From contig DLNM01000038.1 of assembly GCA_002479485.1 (NCBI GenBank), positions 1-44,016 on the forward strand: a DNA stretch of 44,016 nt. The letters run 5' to 3'. Both the position numbers and the translations under genes were made by a program. Positions 34,463 through 42,572 of this stretch are shown in pieces (the stretch's first letter is position 1; every line of letters starts with the position of its first letter). This DNA comes from Firmicutes bacterium UBA7510 (GTDB lineage Bacteria > Bacillota > Clostridia > Tissierellales > Sedimentibacteraceae). The notes beneath the pieces are model-generated. The model did not search any database and was not told the origin of the DNA. It saw only the letters and a list, made by a program, of their open reading frames with translations.

Positions 34463-34517
34463 AAAGTGTTATCCTCCAAAAAATATATATGTATAACAGA
34501 AAATTAATGATAATATT

Positions 34518-34544
34518 ATATCGGCTTTAACACTAATTTCTTTA
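34518..34544 (-). promoter_or_regulatory. SigD promoter for the ylqG-like operon
   Basis: On the minus strand TAAA (34544-34541), exactly 15 nt, then GCCGATAT (34525-34518). This is a full match to the sigma-28/SigD pattern known from Bacillus and Clostridia, in the correct orientation 56 nt before the gene at 34462. It places the FliK-like, fhlB, FtsA-like, PilZ and SLH genes in the late motility regulon. Confidence 0.88.
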
Positions 34545-34722
34545 ATTAAAATGGCACAAATTTTCAAAATTCTATATACAAAAAATATCAGACTGTTGAC
34601 AAAGTCATAAGTTTATTATAACTAAAAAACTCAATAATTGCACTATAAATTTACTTATAATACACATATTTTTACAAAAATGACTGTAATTCAAAAGTTT
34701 ATAATTTTTTTATATAAAATGC

Positions 34723-34749
34723 TAAACTTCTACAAAAAACGACCGATAT
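34723..34749 (+). promoter_or_regulatory. SigD promoter for cheA-cheW-cheR-cheB
   Basis: TAAA (34723-34726, preceded by C), 15-nt spacer, ACCGATAT (34742-34749); seven of eight bases match GCCGATAT. It ends 37 nt before the cheA start. It implies that the chemotaxis core is made with the late flagellar genes. Confidence 0.88.
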
Positions 34750-34786
34750 AAATACATGTATAGAAAAAATGCGGGAGGAGAAAAAA

Positions 34787-36826
34787 ATGGAAAATAATTT
34801 TGATTCAGTATTAGACATGTTCTTATATGAAGCCAATACTCTATTAGAGCAATTAGACGAAATACTGTTAAAGGTTGAAGAAGATAGAGAATTTAATACA
34901 GACTGTATTAATGAGATATTCAGGATAATGCATACAATTAAAGGTTCGGCTGCTATGATGCAATTTAATAGCATTATGACAATATCTCATAGAATAGAGG
35001 ACTTATTTTATTACATAAGAGAAAACGGGTTACAAAATCAATTTACAGAAGATTTAATTAATCTAGTGTTCAAATGTACAGATTTTATTAAAAGTGAAAT
35101 ACTTAAAATTCAAGATGAAAAGCCTTTAACTGAGAATATTAGCGAGTATGAAATAGAAATAAAAGAATTGTTAGACATAGTGTCTGGAAAAAAAGAGTAT
35201 ATAAGAAAGGATAATGCATCTAACCAATCGCAACCTTCTACAGATGTAGTAAATATAGTAAATAATTCTGATAAAAGATACTTAGTTAGAGTTGATTTTG
35301 ACGATGAATGTGGTATGGAGAACCTAAGAGCATTTATGATTGTAAATCATCTTAAAGATATAACTACTAATTTTTCTTATGAGCCAGAAGATATAGAGAC
35401 AAACAAAGAAACAATTAAGGATATACTGCAAAACGGTTTTAAAATATATTTTGAAAAAGAACAAGATTTAATGCTAGGAATTGATGTAATTAAAGATTCA
35501 CTAAATGTAAAAAATTATACAGTTATTGAAAATGAGACAAAAGATGAAAGCGTAAATTCAAATCAAGCAGGTGGAAGTGATACAACTACAGCTGTGCAAT
35601 CAAATAATCAAACAAGTGATTTATCAAATTCTACTAAACACAATAAACAAAGCTTAATCAGCGTTAACTTATCTAAGTTAGACAAATTAGCGAATATAGT
35701 AGGAGAAATTGTAATCACAGAATCTATGGTTGTTTCAAATCCGGAGATTAAACATCTTAACTTAGATAGCTTTACAAAAGCTACAAGACAGTTAAGAAAG
35801 CTTACTGATGAATTACAAGATGTTGTTATGTCATTAAGAATGGTACCGGTATCGGGTGTATTCCAAAAAATGAAAAGAATTGTGCGTGATATGAGTAAAA
35901 ACTTAAATAAAGATGTTGAACTTGTTTTAGTTGGTGATGATATCGAAGTTGATAAAACAATTGTTGATGGTATAGCAGATCCACTAATGCATCTTGTAAG
36001 AAATTCAATGGATCATGGTATAGAGTCTACTGATGAGAGAATCAAAAAAGGTAAAAATCCAAAAGGTACTATAACACTTACTGCATTAAATACTGGTGGT
36101 GAAATATTAATAACAGTTGAAGATGATGGTAAGGGCTTAAATCCTGATTACATATTATCTAAAGCAAAGGCTCGCAATTTACTTCAAAAACCAGAAACTG
36201 AGTATTCATTAAAAGAAATATTTTCATTTGTAATGTTACCAGGCTTCTCAACAAAAGAAGCTGTTACTGAGTTCTCAGGACGTGGAGTAGGTATGGATGT
36301 TGTTAAAAAGAACATTGAAAATGTTGGTGGTAATGTAATTTTGGATAGTAAGATTGATAAGGGAACAACTATTACATTCAAGATACCATTAACCTTAGCA
36401 ATAGTTGATGGTATGCAGGTAGTAGTAGGAGATTCAGAATTTATTATTCCTATAAAGAATATTCAGCAGTCTTTAAATGTTAATAAAAAAGATATAGTAA
36501 AAAATACTGATGGCAGTGAAGGCATTATGTTAAGAAATAAATGTTACCCAGTTATCAGATTACATGATTTATACGGAATTGATACTGATGTTAAAGAACT
36601 AGAAGACGGTATATTGATACTTGTAGAAGCTGAAAATAAAGGATATGGATTATTTGCAGATAGATTATTGGGAGAACAGCAAGTAGTTGTAAAACCACTG
36701 CCTGTATTGTTAAATAAATTTGACATAAAAAATGCCGGGATTGCAGGTTGTTCAATACTTGGTGATGGTAGCATAAGCCTAATTCTTGATGTAATAAACA
36801 TATATGAAAACATTATGGAGGATTAA
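34787..36826 (+). CDS. cheA: Chemotaxis sensor kinase CheA
   Basis: 679 aa. Domains in order: Hpt with phospho-acceptor His49 (IMHTIKGSA), a CheY/CheB-binding P2-like domain (about 170-250), dimerisation helices (about 285-345), HATPase (N box HLVRNSMDHGIE near 402, DDGKGL near 445, GRGVGMDVV near 498) and the CheW-like regulatory domain (about 538-675). In-frame ATG 34769 precedes the Shine-Dalgarno GGGAGGAG; ATG 34787 is the start. cheW begins 1 nt after the stop. Confidence 0.97.
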   Translation: MENNFDSVLDMFLYEANTLLEQLDEILLKVEEDREFNTDCINEIFRIMHTIKGSAAMMQFNSIMTISHRIEDLFYYIRENGLQNQFTEDLINLVFKCTDFIKSEILKIQDEKPLTENISEYEIEIKELLDIVSGKKEYIRKDNASNQSQPSTDVVNIVNNSDKRYLVRVDFDDECGMENLRAFMIVNHLKDITTNFSYEPEDIETNKETIKDILQNGFKIYFEKEQDLMLGIDVIKDSLNVKNYTVIENETKDESVNSNQAGGSDTTTAVQSNNQTSDLSNSTKHNKQSLISVNLSKLDKLANIVGEIVITESMVVSNPEIKHLNLDSFTKATRQLRKLTDELQDVVMSLRMVPVSGVFQKMKRIVRDMSKNLNKDVELVLVGDDIEVDKTIVDGIADPLMHLVRNSMDHGIESTDERIKKGKNPKGTITLTALNTGGEILITVEDDGKGLNPDYILSKAKARNLLQKPETEYSLKEIFSFVMLPGFSTKEAVTEFSGRGVGMDVVKKNIENVGGNVILDSKIDKGTTITFKIPLTLAIVDGMQVVVGDSEFIIPIKNIQQSLNVNKKDIVKNTDGSEGIMLRNKCYPVIRLHDLYGIDTDVKELEDGILILVEAENKGYGLFADRLLGEQQVVVKPLPVLLNKFDIKNAGIAGCSILGDGSISLILDVINIYENIMED

Positions 36827-36827
36827 T

Positions 36828-37289
36828 ATGCAAGAGAATAATAATATAACAATTCAAAAAGATGTTGAAATAGAAAAGTACTTGTCATTTTACTCAGCTG
36901 ATGTTGAATATGCAGTAAATATAAAATATGTAACAGACATTATAAAATTATTACCGATTACATTTTTGCCAAAACTACCAGCTTACATTAAAGGTATAAT
37001 TAATTTAAGAGGTAAGATAGTTCCTGTAATTGACATGAGAATGAGATTTGGTAAGGATAGCATTGAGTATACAGATGCAGCATGTATTATCGTTATGGAA
37101 TACACTAATATTGTTGTAGGTATATTAGTTGATGCAGTTGCAGAGGTTACCGATATAAAAACATCTAGTGTTATGGAACCACCAAAAAATAATAATGCTG
37201 AACTAAATAGGTTTGTTAGCGGTATTTCAAATATAAATGGTAAAGTAAAGCTATTGATTAACAGCATGCAATTATTCGAAATTGAATAG
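36828..37289 (+). CDS. cheW: Chemotaxis coupling protein CheW
   Basis: 153 aa, single CheW domain (two five-stranded beta barrels). The family pattern includes FLPKLPAYIKGIINLRGKIV with PVIDMRMRFG. It links receptors to CheA. An in-frame ATG at 36804 lies within cheA; ATG 36828 follows GGAGG (36817-36821) by 6 nt. The short cheA-cheW spacing indicates coupling. Confidence 0.96.
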   Translation: MQENNNITIQKDVEIEKYLSFYSADVEYAVNIKYVTDIIKLLPITFLPKLPAYIKGIINLRGKIVPVIDMRMRFGKDSIEYTDAACIIVMEYTNIVVGILVDAVAEVTDIKTSSVMEPPKNNNAELNRFVSGISNINGKVKLLINSMQLFEIE

Positions 37290-37319
37290 CATTATTAACT
37301 ACTAGGAGGCAACAGGCAT

Positions 37320-38132
37320 ATGATTCAGATAACAGATAGAGAATTTACTGAACTTGTTGAATTTATGCAAAAAAACTACGGTATAAATTTAATAAATAAA
37401 AGACAATTAATTGAAGGTAGAATGTCTAATCTTTTAGATAAAAAAGGCATGAAAACTTTCAGTGAATACATAGCATTAATTAAAAAAAACAATATGGAAG
37501 AAATAACAACCTTAATAAACAAGCTTACTACAAACCATACTTTCTTTTATAGAGAGGATAATCATTATAAGTTTCTTAAGGATGTTATTCTACCAGAACA
37601 AGAAAAAAATAATAAGACAAAAATAATGAATATATGGAGTGCAGGATGTTCTTCCGGAGAAGAACCTTACACTACTGCAATGGCTATAGATGATTATTTC
37701 GGACTAAAAAAGTCACAATGGAGTGCTAAAATATTAGCAACTGATATTTCACAAAATGTATTAGGCAAGGCACAAGAAGCTACATATCAAGAGGATAGCA
37801 TTAAAAATTTACCACCTACATGGAAAACAAAATATCTTAAAAAAATCGATGGTGGCAAATATCAGATTGTTCCTCAAATAAAAAATGAAGTTCAATTCAA
37901 AATATTTAATTTAATGGATCCTATGCCTTTAGTTTATAAAAATAAATTTCATTTAATCTTTTGTAGAAATGTTATGATTTACTTTAATCAAAAAACAAAG
38001 ACTGATTTAGTAAATAGACTTTATGAAGCGGTACAGCCTGGCGGATATTTATTTATAGGACATTCAGAAACAATACAAAGGGACCAATCAAATTTTAAAT
38101 ATATCTGTCCAGCAATATATCAAAAGGTGTAA
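37320..38132 (+). CDS. cheR: Chemoreceptor methyltransferase CheR
   Basis: 270 aa. A helical N-terminal domain is followed by TTNHTFFYRE (residues 70-79), the SAM-binding loop SAGCSSGEEPYT (107-118), and FHLIFCRNVMIYFNQKTK. The C-terminal LFIGHSE block is typical. It methylates receptor glutamates using S-adenosylmethionine. AGGAGG precedes ATG 37320. Confidence 0.97.
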   Translation: MIQITDREFTELVEFMQKNYGINLINKRQLIEGRMSNLLDKKGMKTFSEYIALIKKNNMEEITTLINKLTTNHTFFYREDNHYKFLKDVILPEQEKNNKTKIMNIWSAGCSSGEEPYTTAMAIDDYFGLKKSQWSAKILATDISQNVLGKAQEATYQEDSIKNLPPTWKTKYLKKIDGGKYQIVPQIKNEVQFKIFNLMDPMPLVYKNKFHLIFCRNVMIYFNQKTKTDLVNRLYEAVQPGGYLFIGHSETIQRDQSNFKYICPAIYQKV

Positions 38133-38136
38133 TATT

Positions 38137-39174
38137 ATGGATATGAGAAAAATAAAAGTACTTATTACAGACGACTCTTTATTATTTAGAAACATACTAA
38201 AACAGGAGCTTTCTAAGGACTCACTTATAGAAATAGTTGGAATGGCAGTAGATCCAATAGATGCACAGGAAAAAATCGACCAATTAAAGCCTGACATAGT
38301 TACATTGGACGTTGAAATGCCTAAAATGAATGGGATAACATTCCTTAAAAAATTAATGAAGGAAAGCCCTATAAAGGTTGTGTTAGTAAGTTCTCTAAAT
38401 ATTAGTGTTTTTGATGCATTGGATGCAGGTGCAGTAGATTTCGTTAAAAAGCCTGATATGGGTATACAAAATGAATTAAATAGTTTTTTTCTTGAATTAA
38501 GATCAAAAATTAAAATAGCACATATAGCTAGATTAAGAACAAACATACCTATGAATATTGAAAAACTGCCAATTAGTAGTATTAAATTAGAAACATTATC
38601 TACACAAAAAATAATTGCTATTGGTGCTTCAACTGGAGGGACAGAAGCTACTCTTGAAATATTAAAAAAGCTACCAAAAGAGGTGCCAGGAATTTTGGTA
38701 ACTCAGCATATGCCACCTGGATTTACAAAAATGTATGCTGATAGGTTAAATAGAATTTGTCAAATGGAAGTAAGAGAAGCTGTAAATGGAGATAGACTTA
38801 CTAATGGTTTAGCTCTTATAGCCCCAGGTGATAAACAAATGAGACTTGCAAAAGATGCAAAAGGATACTTTGTTCGTTGCTTAGAGGGGGAAAAGGTAAG
38901 TGGACACTGCCCTTCTGTAGATGTTTTATTTGAATCAGTAGCAAAAGCTGCAGGAAAAAATTCTATAGGAATAATTTTAACAGGCATGGGTAAAGATGGT
39001 GCTAACGGTTTGCTGAATATGAGAAAAGAGGGTGCCTATACTATAGGACAAGATCAAGGTTCCTGTGTAGTATACGGGATGCCTAAGGTTGCTTTTGAAA
39101 TTGACGCAGTGCAAATTCAAAGTCCAATAGCTGATATAGCAGATGTTTTAATAAAACAGTTAAACAAAAAATAA
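38137..39174 (+). CDS. cheB: Receptor methylesterase/response regulator CheB
   Basis: 345 aa. The receiver domain (1-120) carries phosphorylation site D58 (DIVTLDVEMPKMNG). The methylesterase domain (about 158-343) carries the catalytic triad S165 (IGASTGG), H191 (TQHMPPGFT) and D287 (MGKDGANG). It opposes CheR in adaptation. It begins 4 nt after cheR. The fliD SigD promoter begins inside its last codons. Confidence 0.97.
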   Translation: MDMRKIKVLITDDSLLFRNILKQELSKDSLIEIVGMAVDPIDAQEKIDQLKPDIVTLDVEMPKMNGITFLKKLMKESPIKVVLVSSLNISVFDALDAGAVDFVKKPDMGIQNELNSFFLELRSKIKIAHIARLRTNIPMNIEKLPISSIKLETLSTQKIIAIGASTGGTEATLEILKKLPKEVPGILVTQHMPPGFTKMYADRLNRICQMEVREAVNGDRLTNGLALIAPGDKQMRLAKDAKGYFVRCLEGEKVSGHCPSVDVLFESVAKAAGKNSIGIILTGMGKDGANGLLNMRKEGAYTIGQDQGSCVVYGMPKVAFEIDAVQIQSPIADIADVLIKQLNKK

Positions 39175-39187
39175 TTTGTGACGATAA
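39161..39187 (+). promoter_or_regulatory. SigD promoter for fliD-fliS, overlapping the end of cheB
   Basis: TAAA (39161-39164), 15-nt spacer, GACGATAA (39180-39187); six of eight bases match GCCGATAT with exact spacing. It lies about 90 nt before the fliD start. The -35 element is within the cheB coding sequence. Confidence 0.7.
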
Positions 39188-39207
39188 TATATATAAATAT
39201 ATAAAAA

Positions 39208-39253
39208 ACGATTTAAAAATCGTAAAAAGTGATTTATCACCAAAGTGATTTAT
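39208..39253 (+). promoter_or_regulatory. Hairpins in the fliD leader with alternative pairings
   Basis: ACGATTT (39208-39214) pairs with AAATCGT (39217-39223). Downstream, ATCAC (39236-39240) can pair either with GTGAT on its left (39229-39233) or with GTGAT on its right (39245-39249, loop CAAA), because GTGATTTAT is directly repeated at 39229-39237 and 39245-39253. The AAAGGAG Shine-Dalgarno follows near 39262. Confidence 0.55.
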
Positions 39254-39277
39254 TGCTTTAGAAAGGAGTGTGTTACT

Positions 39278-41536
39278 ATGACATCGAGTACTACATCAAG
39301 CGTTTATGGTTCATCAGTTACTTCAAAGGGTATAGGTGGACTTGTGTCAGGTTTAGATACAGAAAGCTTAGTAGAGCAAATGCTACAGTCTACTCAAATT
39401 AAAATAAATAGACAATTTCAAGCGCAGCAAAAATTAGCATATAAACAAGAAGCATATAGAGAAGTTATATCAAAGTTTGTAAACTTTAGTGATAAATATC
39501 TTTCTTATGCATCTAAAACCAATATATTTAGCAGTGGCTTTTTTAAATCGACAAATTTCAGCTCGTCAAATAGCAGTATAAACGTATCAGGAGATGCAAC
39601 TGCAATAAAAAACTTTATGATAAATAAGGTTAATTCAGTTGCAACTAATTCTAGGTTTACTTCTACTAAAAGGGTGTCTGACACTGTCTTTGAATCTGGA
39701 GCTATTACATCGACAAAAGATATATCTACTTTGGCAAGTCAATCTATGACTATACAATATGGTTCTAATTCATACACATTAACTATTGGAGAAAATCTTG
39801 ATCCATATGCTAACTTAGATGCCGTTGTATCAGAATTTAATAATCAAGTTAGCAAGGTAGATGCATTAAAGAATGCTGATGGAAGCTATAAGATAGAGTT
39901 TATAAATGATGGCGGTACTTTAGGAATAAAAAATAATGGCACTGGGGACATGAAGATTACTGCTCTTGGAAAAGGAATTGAAGAAGCATTAAAGCTAAAG
40001 GTCAGTCCAAAAGAGGGTGGTAGTACTGGTGCTGGAGAAATCCTTAAAGCTGAGGAAGCAGCAACAGCAACATTTTTTAAAACTGAGAATTTATTGGATA
40101 TTTTAAAGGCTGGACAAATAACATTTGATTATAATAGTGTTAAAAAGACTATAAGATTTGATAATACAAATATATCGACAGCTGATGAATTAAAAACCTA
40201 CCTGCAAACTGAGCTGGATAAAGCATATGGTTCAGGAAAGATTACAGTTTCTACTACAGCTGAAGGTGGAGTTAGCTTTGATGCTGGAGCAGGAAATAAT
40301 TTATTTGGTATATCATCAATTGATAGTAATGTAAGCAGACATCTTGGTATAACGTCTAGTACATACAATAGAATTAACAAAAATAAATCAATTGCAGAAG
40401 CAGGGCTTAATCAAACAGTTAGTAAGTCTGCTGATAATAAATATAAAATCAGTGTAAATGATAAAATATTTGAATTTGACGAAGGCACCTCAATTAATGA
40501 TATAATAAATAAAATAAATAATGATGCTGATGCTGGAGTTAGAATAACTCATTCATCAACAACAGATACCTTTACAGTTGTATCGGATGACACAGGAGCT
40601 CATACCAATGTTAAAATTGAAGATTTTGATGGAAGTAATTTAGCGTCAGTTTTATTTGGAACTGCTGGTACTGATTATACGGTTACTGCTGGTACAGATG
40701 CTAAGCTAGAAGTTACTATGAATGGATCTACATCAGTAATTGAAAGAAGTACAAACACATTTTCTTTTGACGGAATTAATATTGAGCTTTCAAATGCTTC
40801 GTTAAATGCTGAAAATGTAACGTTTAATGTATCAAATAATACTGATTCGATAGTTGAAAATATGGCTAAGTTCATCAATGACTACAATGAACTTGTAACA
40901 TATTTAGATAATAAAATTATGGAAACACCTAATAAAGCATATGCACCATTAACCGATGCACAGAAAAAAGAAATGACAGAAAGTCAAATAAAGGCTTGGG
41001 AAGAAAAAGCTAAAGCTGGTATGTTATACTCTGACAGGACAATGTACAGTGCCCTTTATGATTTGAGAAATGCCATGACAGATGCTGTTAAAGGTGCAGG
41101 AACAATGATACAAGATATTGGTATAACAGCAGTTAAAGGAGATTATTCCGGTAAGCTTATATTCGATGAAAACAAATTTAGAGAAGCATACGCTAATAAC
41201 TCCGAGGCTATTGAAAAATTGTTTACTCAATCAGTAGAAAATGGTACAAAAGCTGAACAAGGTATAGCATATAAGCTAAAAAGCACTATTGAGAGAAATG
41301 TTGGTACTAGAGGAGAAAAAGGTATATTAGTTGAATACTCGGGTACTAAAAATACTACTACTGAAAAAGTAAATTATTTATCTGAGAGAATGGAAGAATA
41401 TCAAGAGACAATAGATAAATTAAAGGTAAAAATGGAAGCGGAGAGAAAGAAATATTGGAGTCAATTCACTGCTTTAGAAAAGGCTTTAGCATCAATGAAC
41501 AGTCAAAGTTCTTGGCTTTCATCTCAATTCCAATAA
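39278..41536 (+). CDS. fliD: Flagellar filament cap protein FliD
   Basis: 752 aa, longer than the usual 450-600 because of an enlarged variable middle region. The N-terminal domain starts with GIGGLVSGLDTESLVEQMLQ and has an adjacent coiled coil. The C-terminal domain (from about residue 520) has FINDYNELVTYLDNKIM and ends in coiled coil LSERMEEYQETIDKLKVKME and FTALEKALASMNSQSSWLSS. It caps and folds flagellin at the filament tip. In-frame GTG 39245 lies in the structured leader; ATG 39278 after AAAGGAG is chosen. Confidence 0.95.
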   Translation: MTSSTTSSVYGSSVTSKGIGGLVSGLDTESLVEQMLQSTQIKINRQFQAQQKLAYKQEAYREVISKFVNFSDKYLSYASKTNIFSSGFFKSTNFSSSNSSINVSGDATAIKNFMINKVNSVATNSRFTSTKRVSDTVFESGAITSTKDISTLASQSMTIQYGSNSYTLTIGENLDPYANLDAVVSEFNNQVSKVDALKNADGSYKIEFINDGGTLGIKNNGTGDMKITALGKGIEEALKLKVSPKEGGSTGAGEILKAEEAATATFFKTENLLDILKAGQITFDYNSVKKTIRFDNTNISTADELKTYLQTELDKAYGSGKITVSTTAEGGVSFDAGAGNNLFGISSIDSNVSRHLGITSSTYNRINKNKSIAEAGLNQTVSKSADNKYKISVNDKIFEFDEGTSINDIINKINNDADAGVRITHSSTTDTFTVVSDDTGAHTNVKIEDFDGSNLASVLFGTAGTDYTVTAGTDAKLEVTMNGSTSVIERSTNTFSFDGINIELSNASLNAENVTFNVSNNTDSIVENMAKFINDYNELVTYLDNKIMETPNKAYAPLTDAQKKEMTESQIKAWEEKAKAGMLYSDRTMYSALYDLRNAMTDAVKGAGTMIQDIGITAVKGDYSGKLIFDENKFREAYANNSEAIEKLFTQSVENGTKAEQGIAYKLKSTIERNVGTRGEKGILVEYSGTKNTTTEKVNYLSERMEEYQETIDKLKVKMEAERKKYWSQFTALEKALASMNSQSSWLSSQFQ

Positions 41537-41561
41537 AATTGTTTAAAAGCGGGGTAGAGCA

Positions 41562-41936
41562 ATGATAGATCCTTATAAAAATTATAAAAACATGTCTATT
41601 AATACTATGACAAAAGGAGAACAGTTAGTTTTACTTTTTGATAAGGCTGTACAGAGAATGGTAGCTGCTAATGTTCTACTAGATGAGAATAAAATAAATG
41701 AAGCAGAAATACTTATAAACAAAACTGTAGATATATTTAATTATTTGATGGTTTGCTTAGATAGAGATTATAATATTTCTTCTGATTTGATGACTATGTA
41801 TTCTTTTATTAATGGCGAACTGCTAAAAGGAAAGATAAAAAAAGATAAATCTTACATAGAGGGTGTACTGCCTATAGTTAAAGAATTAAGAGATACATGG
41901 GCAGAAGCTGAAAAAATGGCAAGAATCAATAAATAA
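41562..41936 (+). CDS. fliS: Flagellin export chaperone FliS
   Basis: 124 aa, all-helical. The pattern MIDPYKNYKNMSINTMTKGE followed by QLVLLFDKAVQRMVAAN and LVCLDRDYNIS-type helices is typical. FliS keeps flagellin unfolded and delivers it to FlhA. It is 25 nt after fliD and is followed by a strong terminator-like hairpin. Confidence 0.95.
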   Translation: MIDPYKNYKNMSINTMTKGEQLVLLFDKAVQRMVAANVLLDENKINEAEILINKTVDIFNYLMVCLDRDYNISSDLMTMYSFINGELLKGKIKKDKSYIEGVLPIVKELRDTWAEAEKMARINK

Positions 41937-41953
41937 TTAGCATTTATATAATT

Positions 41954-41988
41954 AAAAAGCAAATTCTTATATGAGGAATTTGCTTTTT
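41954..41988 (+). terminator. Intrinsic terminator after fliS
   Basis: A 13-bp perfect stem (AAAAAGCAAATTC 41954-41966 with GAATTTGCTTTTT 41976-41988), a 9-nt loop and a T5 run at the 3' side of the stem. The A-rich left arm makes it potentially bidirectional. It sits only 25 nt before the next gene, so readthrough or another promoter would be needed for the FliT-like gene. Confidence 0.75.
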
Positions 41989-42013
41989 GTTAGATATATA
42001 GGAGATGTATAGT

Positions 42014-42406
42014 ATGGAATTACTTAATAAAAAATTATCTCTTATGAAGGAGATATATACATTTACAGAAAGCCTAGAAACTGTTGCACTTAATGAAAAC
42101 TATGAAGAGCTAGATGTTCTGTTAGAAAAAAGGCAAAATCTTATGGATCAAATTGATGATATTGATAAGAGAATTGAAAATGGAAATTATAGCGCTAATA
42201 ATATGGATTTTATTAAAGAAGAAATACAGGAGCAGCTAGTAAAAATAATGGAAATTGATAGCAAAATAAAATTATTGTTATCAAAAAAAGAAAGAGAGTT
42301 TAGAAGGAAATTCTCTGAGATAGACGTAAAGATTAAGACTGGTAATTATGATATGATAGAATCAGAAAAAAAACCAAAGGGTTATTATTTAAATACAAAA
42401 AGTTAA
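42014..42406 (+). CDS. FliT/FlgN-like flagellar chaperone candidate
   Basis: 130 aa, all-helical, Glu/Lys/Asp-rich, with an N-terminal helix (LLNKKLSLMKEIYTFTESLE) and an EKRQNLMDQIDDIDKRIEN segment as in FliT-type chaperones of Firmicutes placed after fliDS. The sequence is not specific enough to assign its cargo (FliD or hook-filament junction proteins). In-frame ATG 42005 overlaps GGAGATG; ATG 42014 is preferred. Confidence 0.7.
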   Translation: MELLNKKLSLMKEIYTFTESLETVALNENYEELDVLLEKRQNLMDQIDDIDKRIENGNYSANNMDFIKEEIQEQLVKIMEIDSKIKLLLSKKEREFRRKFSEIDVKIKTGNYDMIESEKKPKGYYLNTKS

Positions 42407-42439
42407 ATACAAAAAAATACATTTTTTTAAAAAATCTAC

Positions 42440-42466
42440 TAAACTTTTTTATATATTGAACGATAT
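42440..42466 (+). promoter_or_regulatory. SigD promoter for flagellin
   Basis: TAAA (42440-42443, preceded by C), 15-nt spacer, AACGATAT (42459-42466); six of eight bases match GCCGATAT. It is followed by a leader of about 100 nt. A dedicated late promoter is expected for flagellin. Confidence 0.82.
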
Positions 42467-42494
42467 ATGTAATAAGCAAGTAAAAATGCTAATA

Positions 42495-42566
42495 TCTATA
42501 CTGTAGGTACCACTGTATAGAGCGAAATATAAGGGAATGAATCCCGAATGAAAAATACATGGAGGT
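42495..42566 (+). promoter_or_regulatory. Structured flagellin leader with possible CsrA site
   Basis: Hairpin 1: TCTATAC (42495-42501) with GTATAGA (42515-42521). Hairpin 2: GGGA (42533-42536) with TCCC (42542-42545). The segment ATACATGGAGGT (42555-42566) matches the CsrA consensus RUACARGGAUGU at 10 of 12 positions and contains the Shine-Dalgarno GGAGG (42561-42565). CsrA control of hag translation is known in Bacillus; here it is inferred, and neither csrA nor fliW is in the window. Confidence 0.4.
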
Positions 42567-42572
42567 ATTAAA

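Larger units (their letters stand above)
34463..34786. other. Divergent regulatory region between the ylqG-like operon and cheA
   Basis: 324 nt without a gene. It contains opposite-facing SigD-type promoters (34518-34544 minus, 34723-34749 plus) about 180 nt apart. A weak sigma-A-like pair on the plus strand (TTGACA 34596-34601, TATAAC 34617-34622) has only a 15-nt spacer. No terminator was seen. Confidence 0.7.

Noticed and set aside
34596..34622. Sigma-A promoter for cheA (TTGACA, TATAAC)
   Set aside because: The spacer is only 15 nt and the -10 is imperfect. The SigD site at 34723-34749 is much better.
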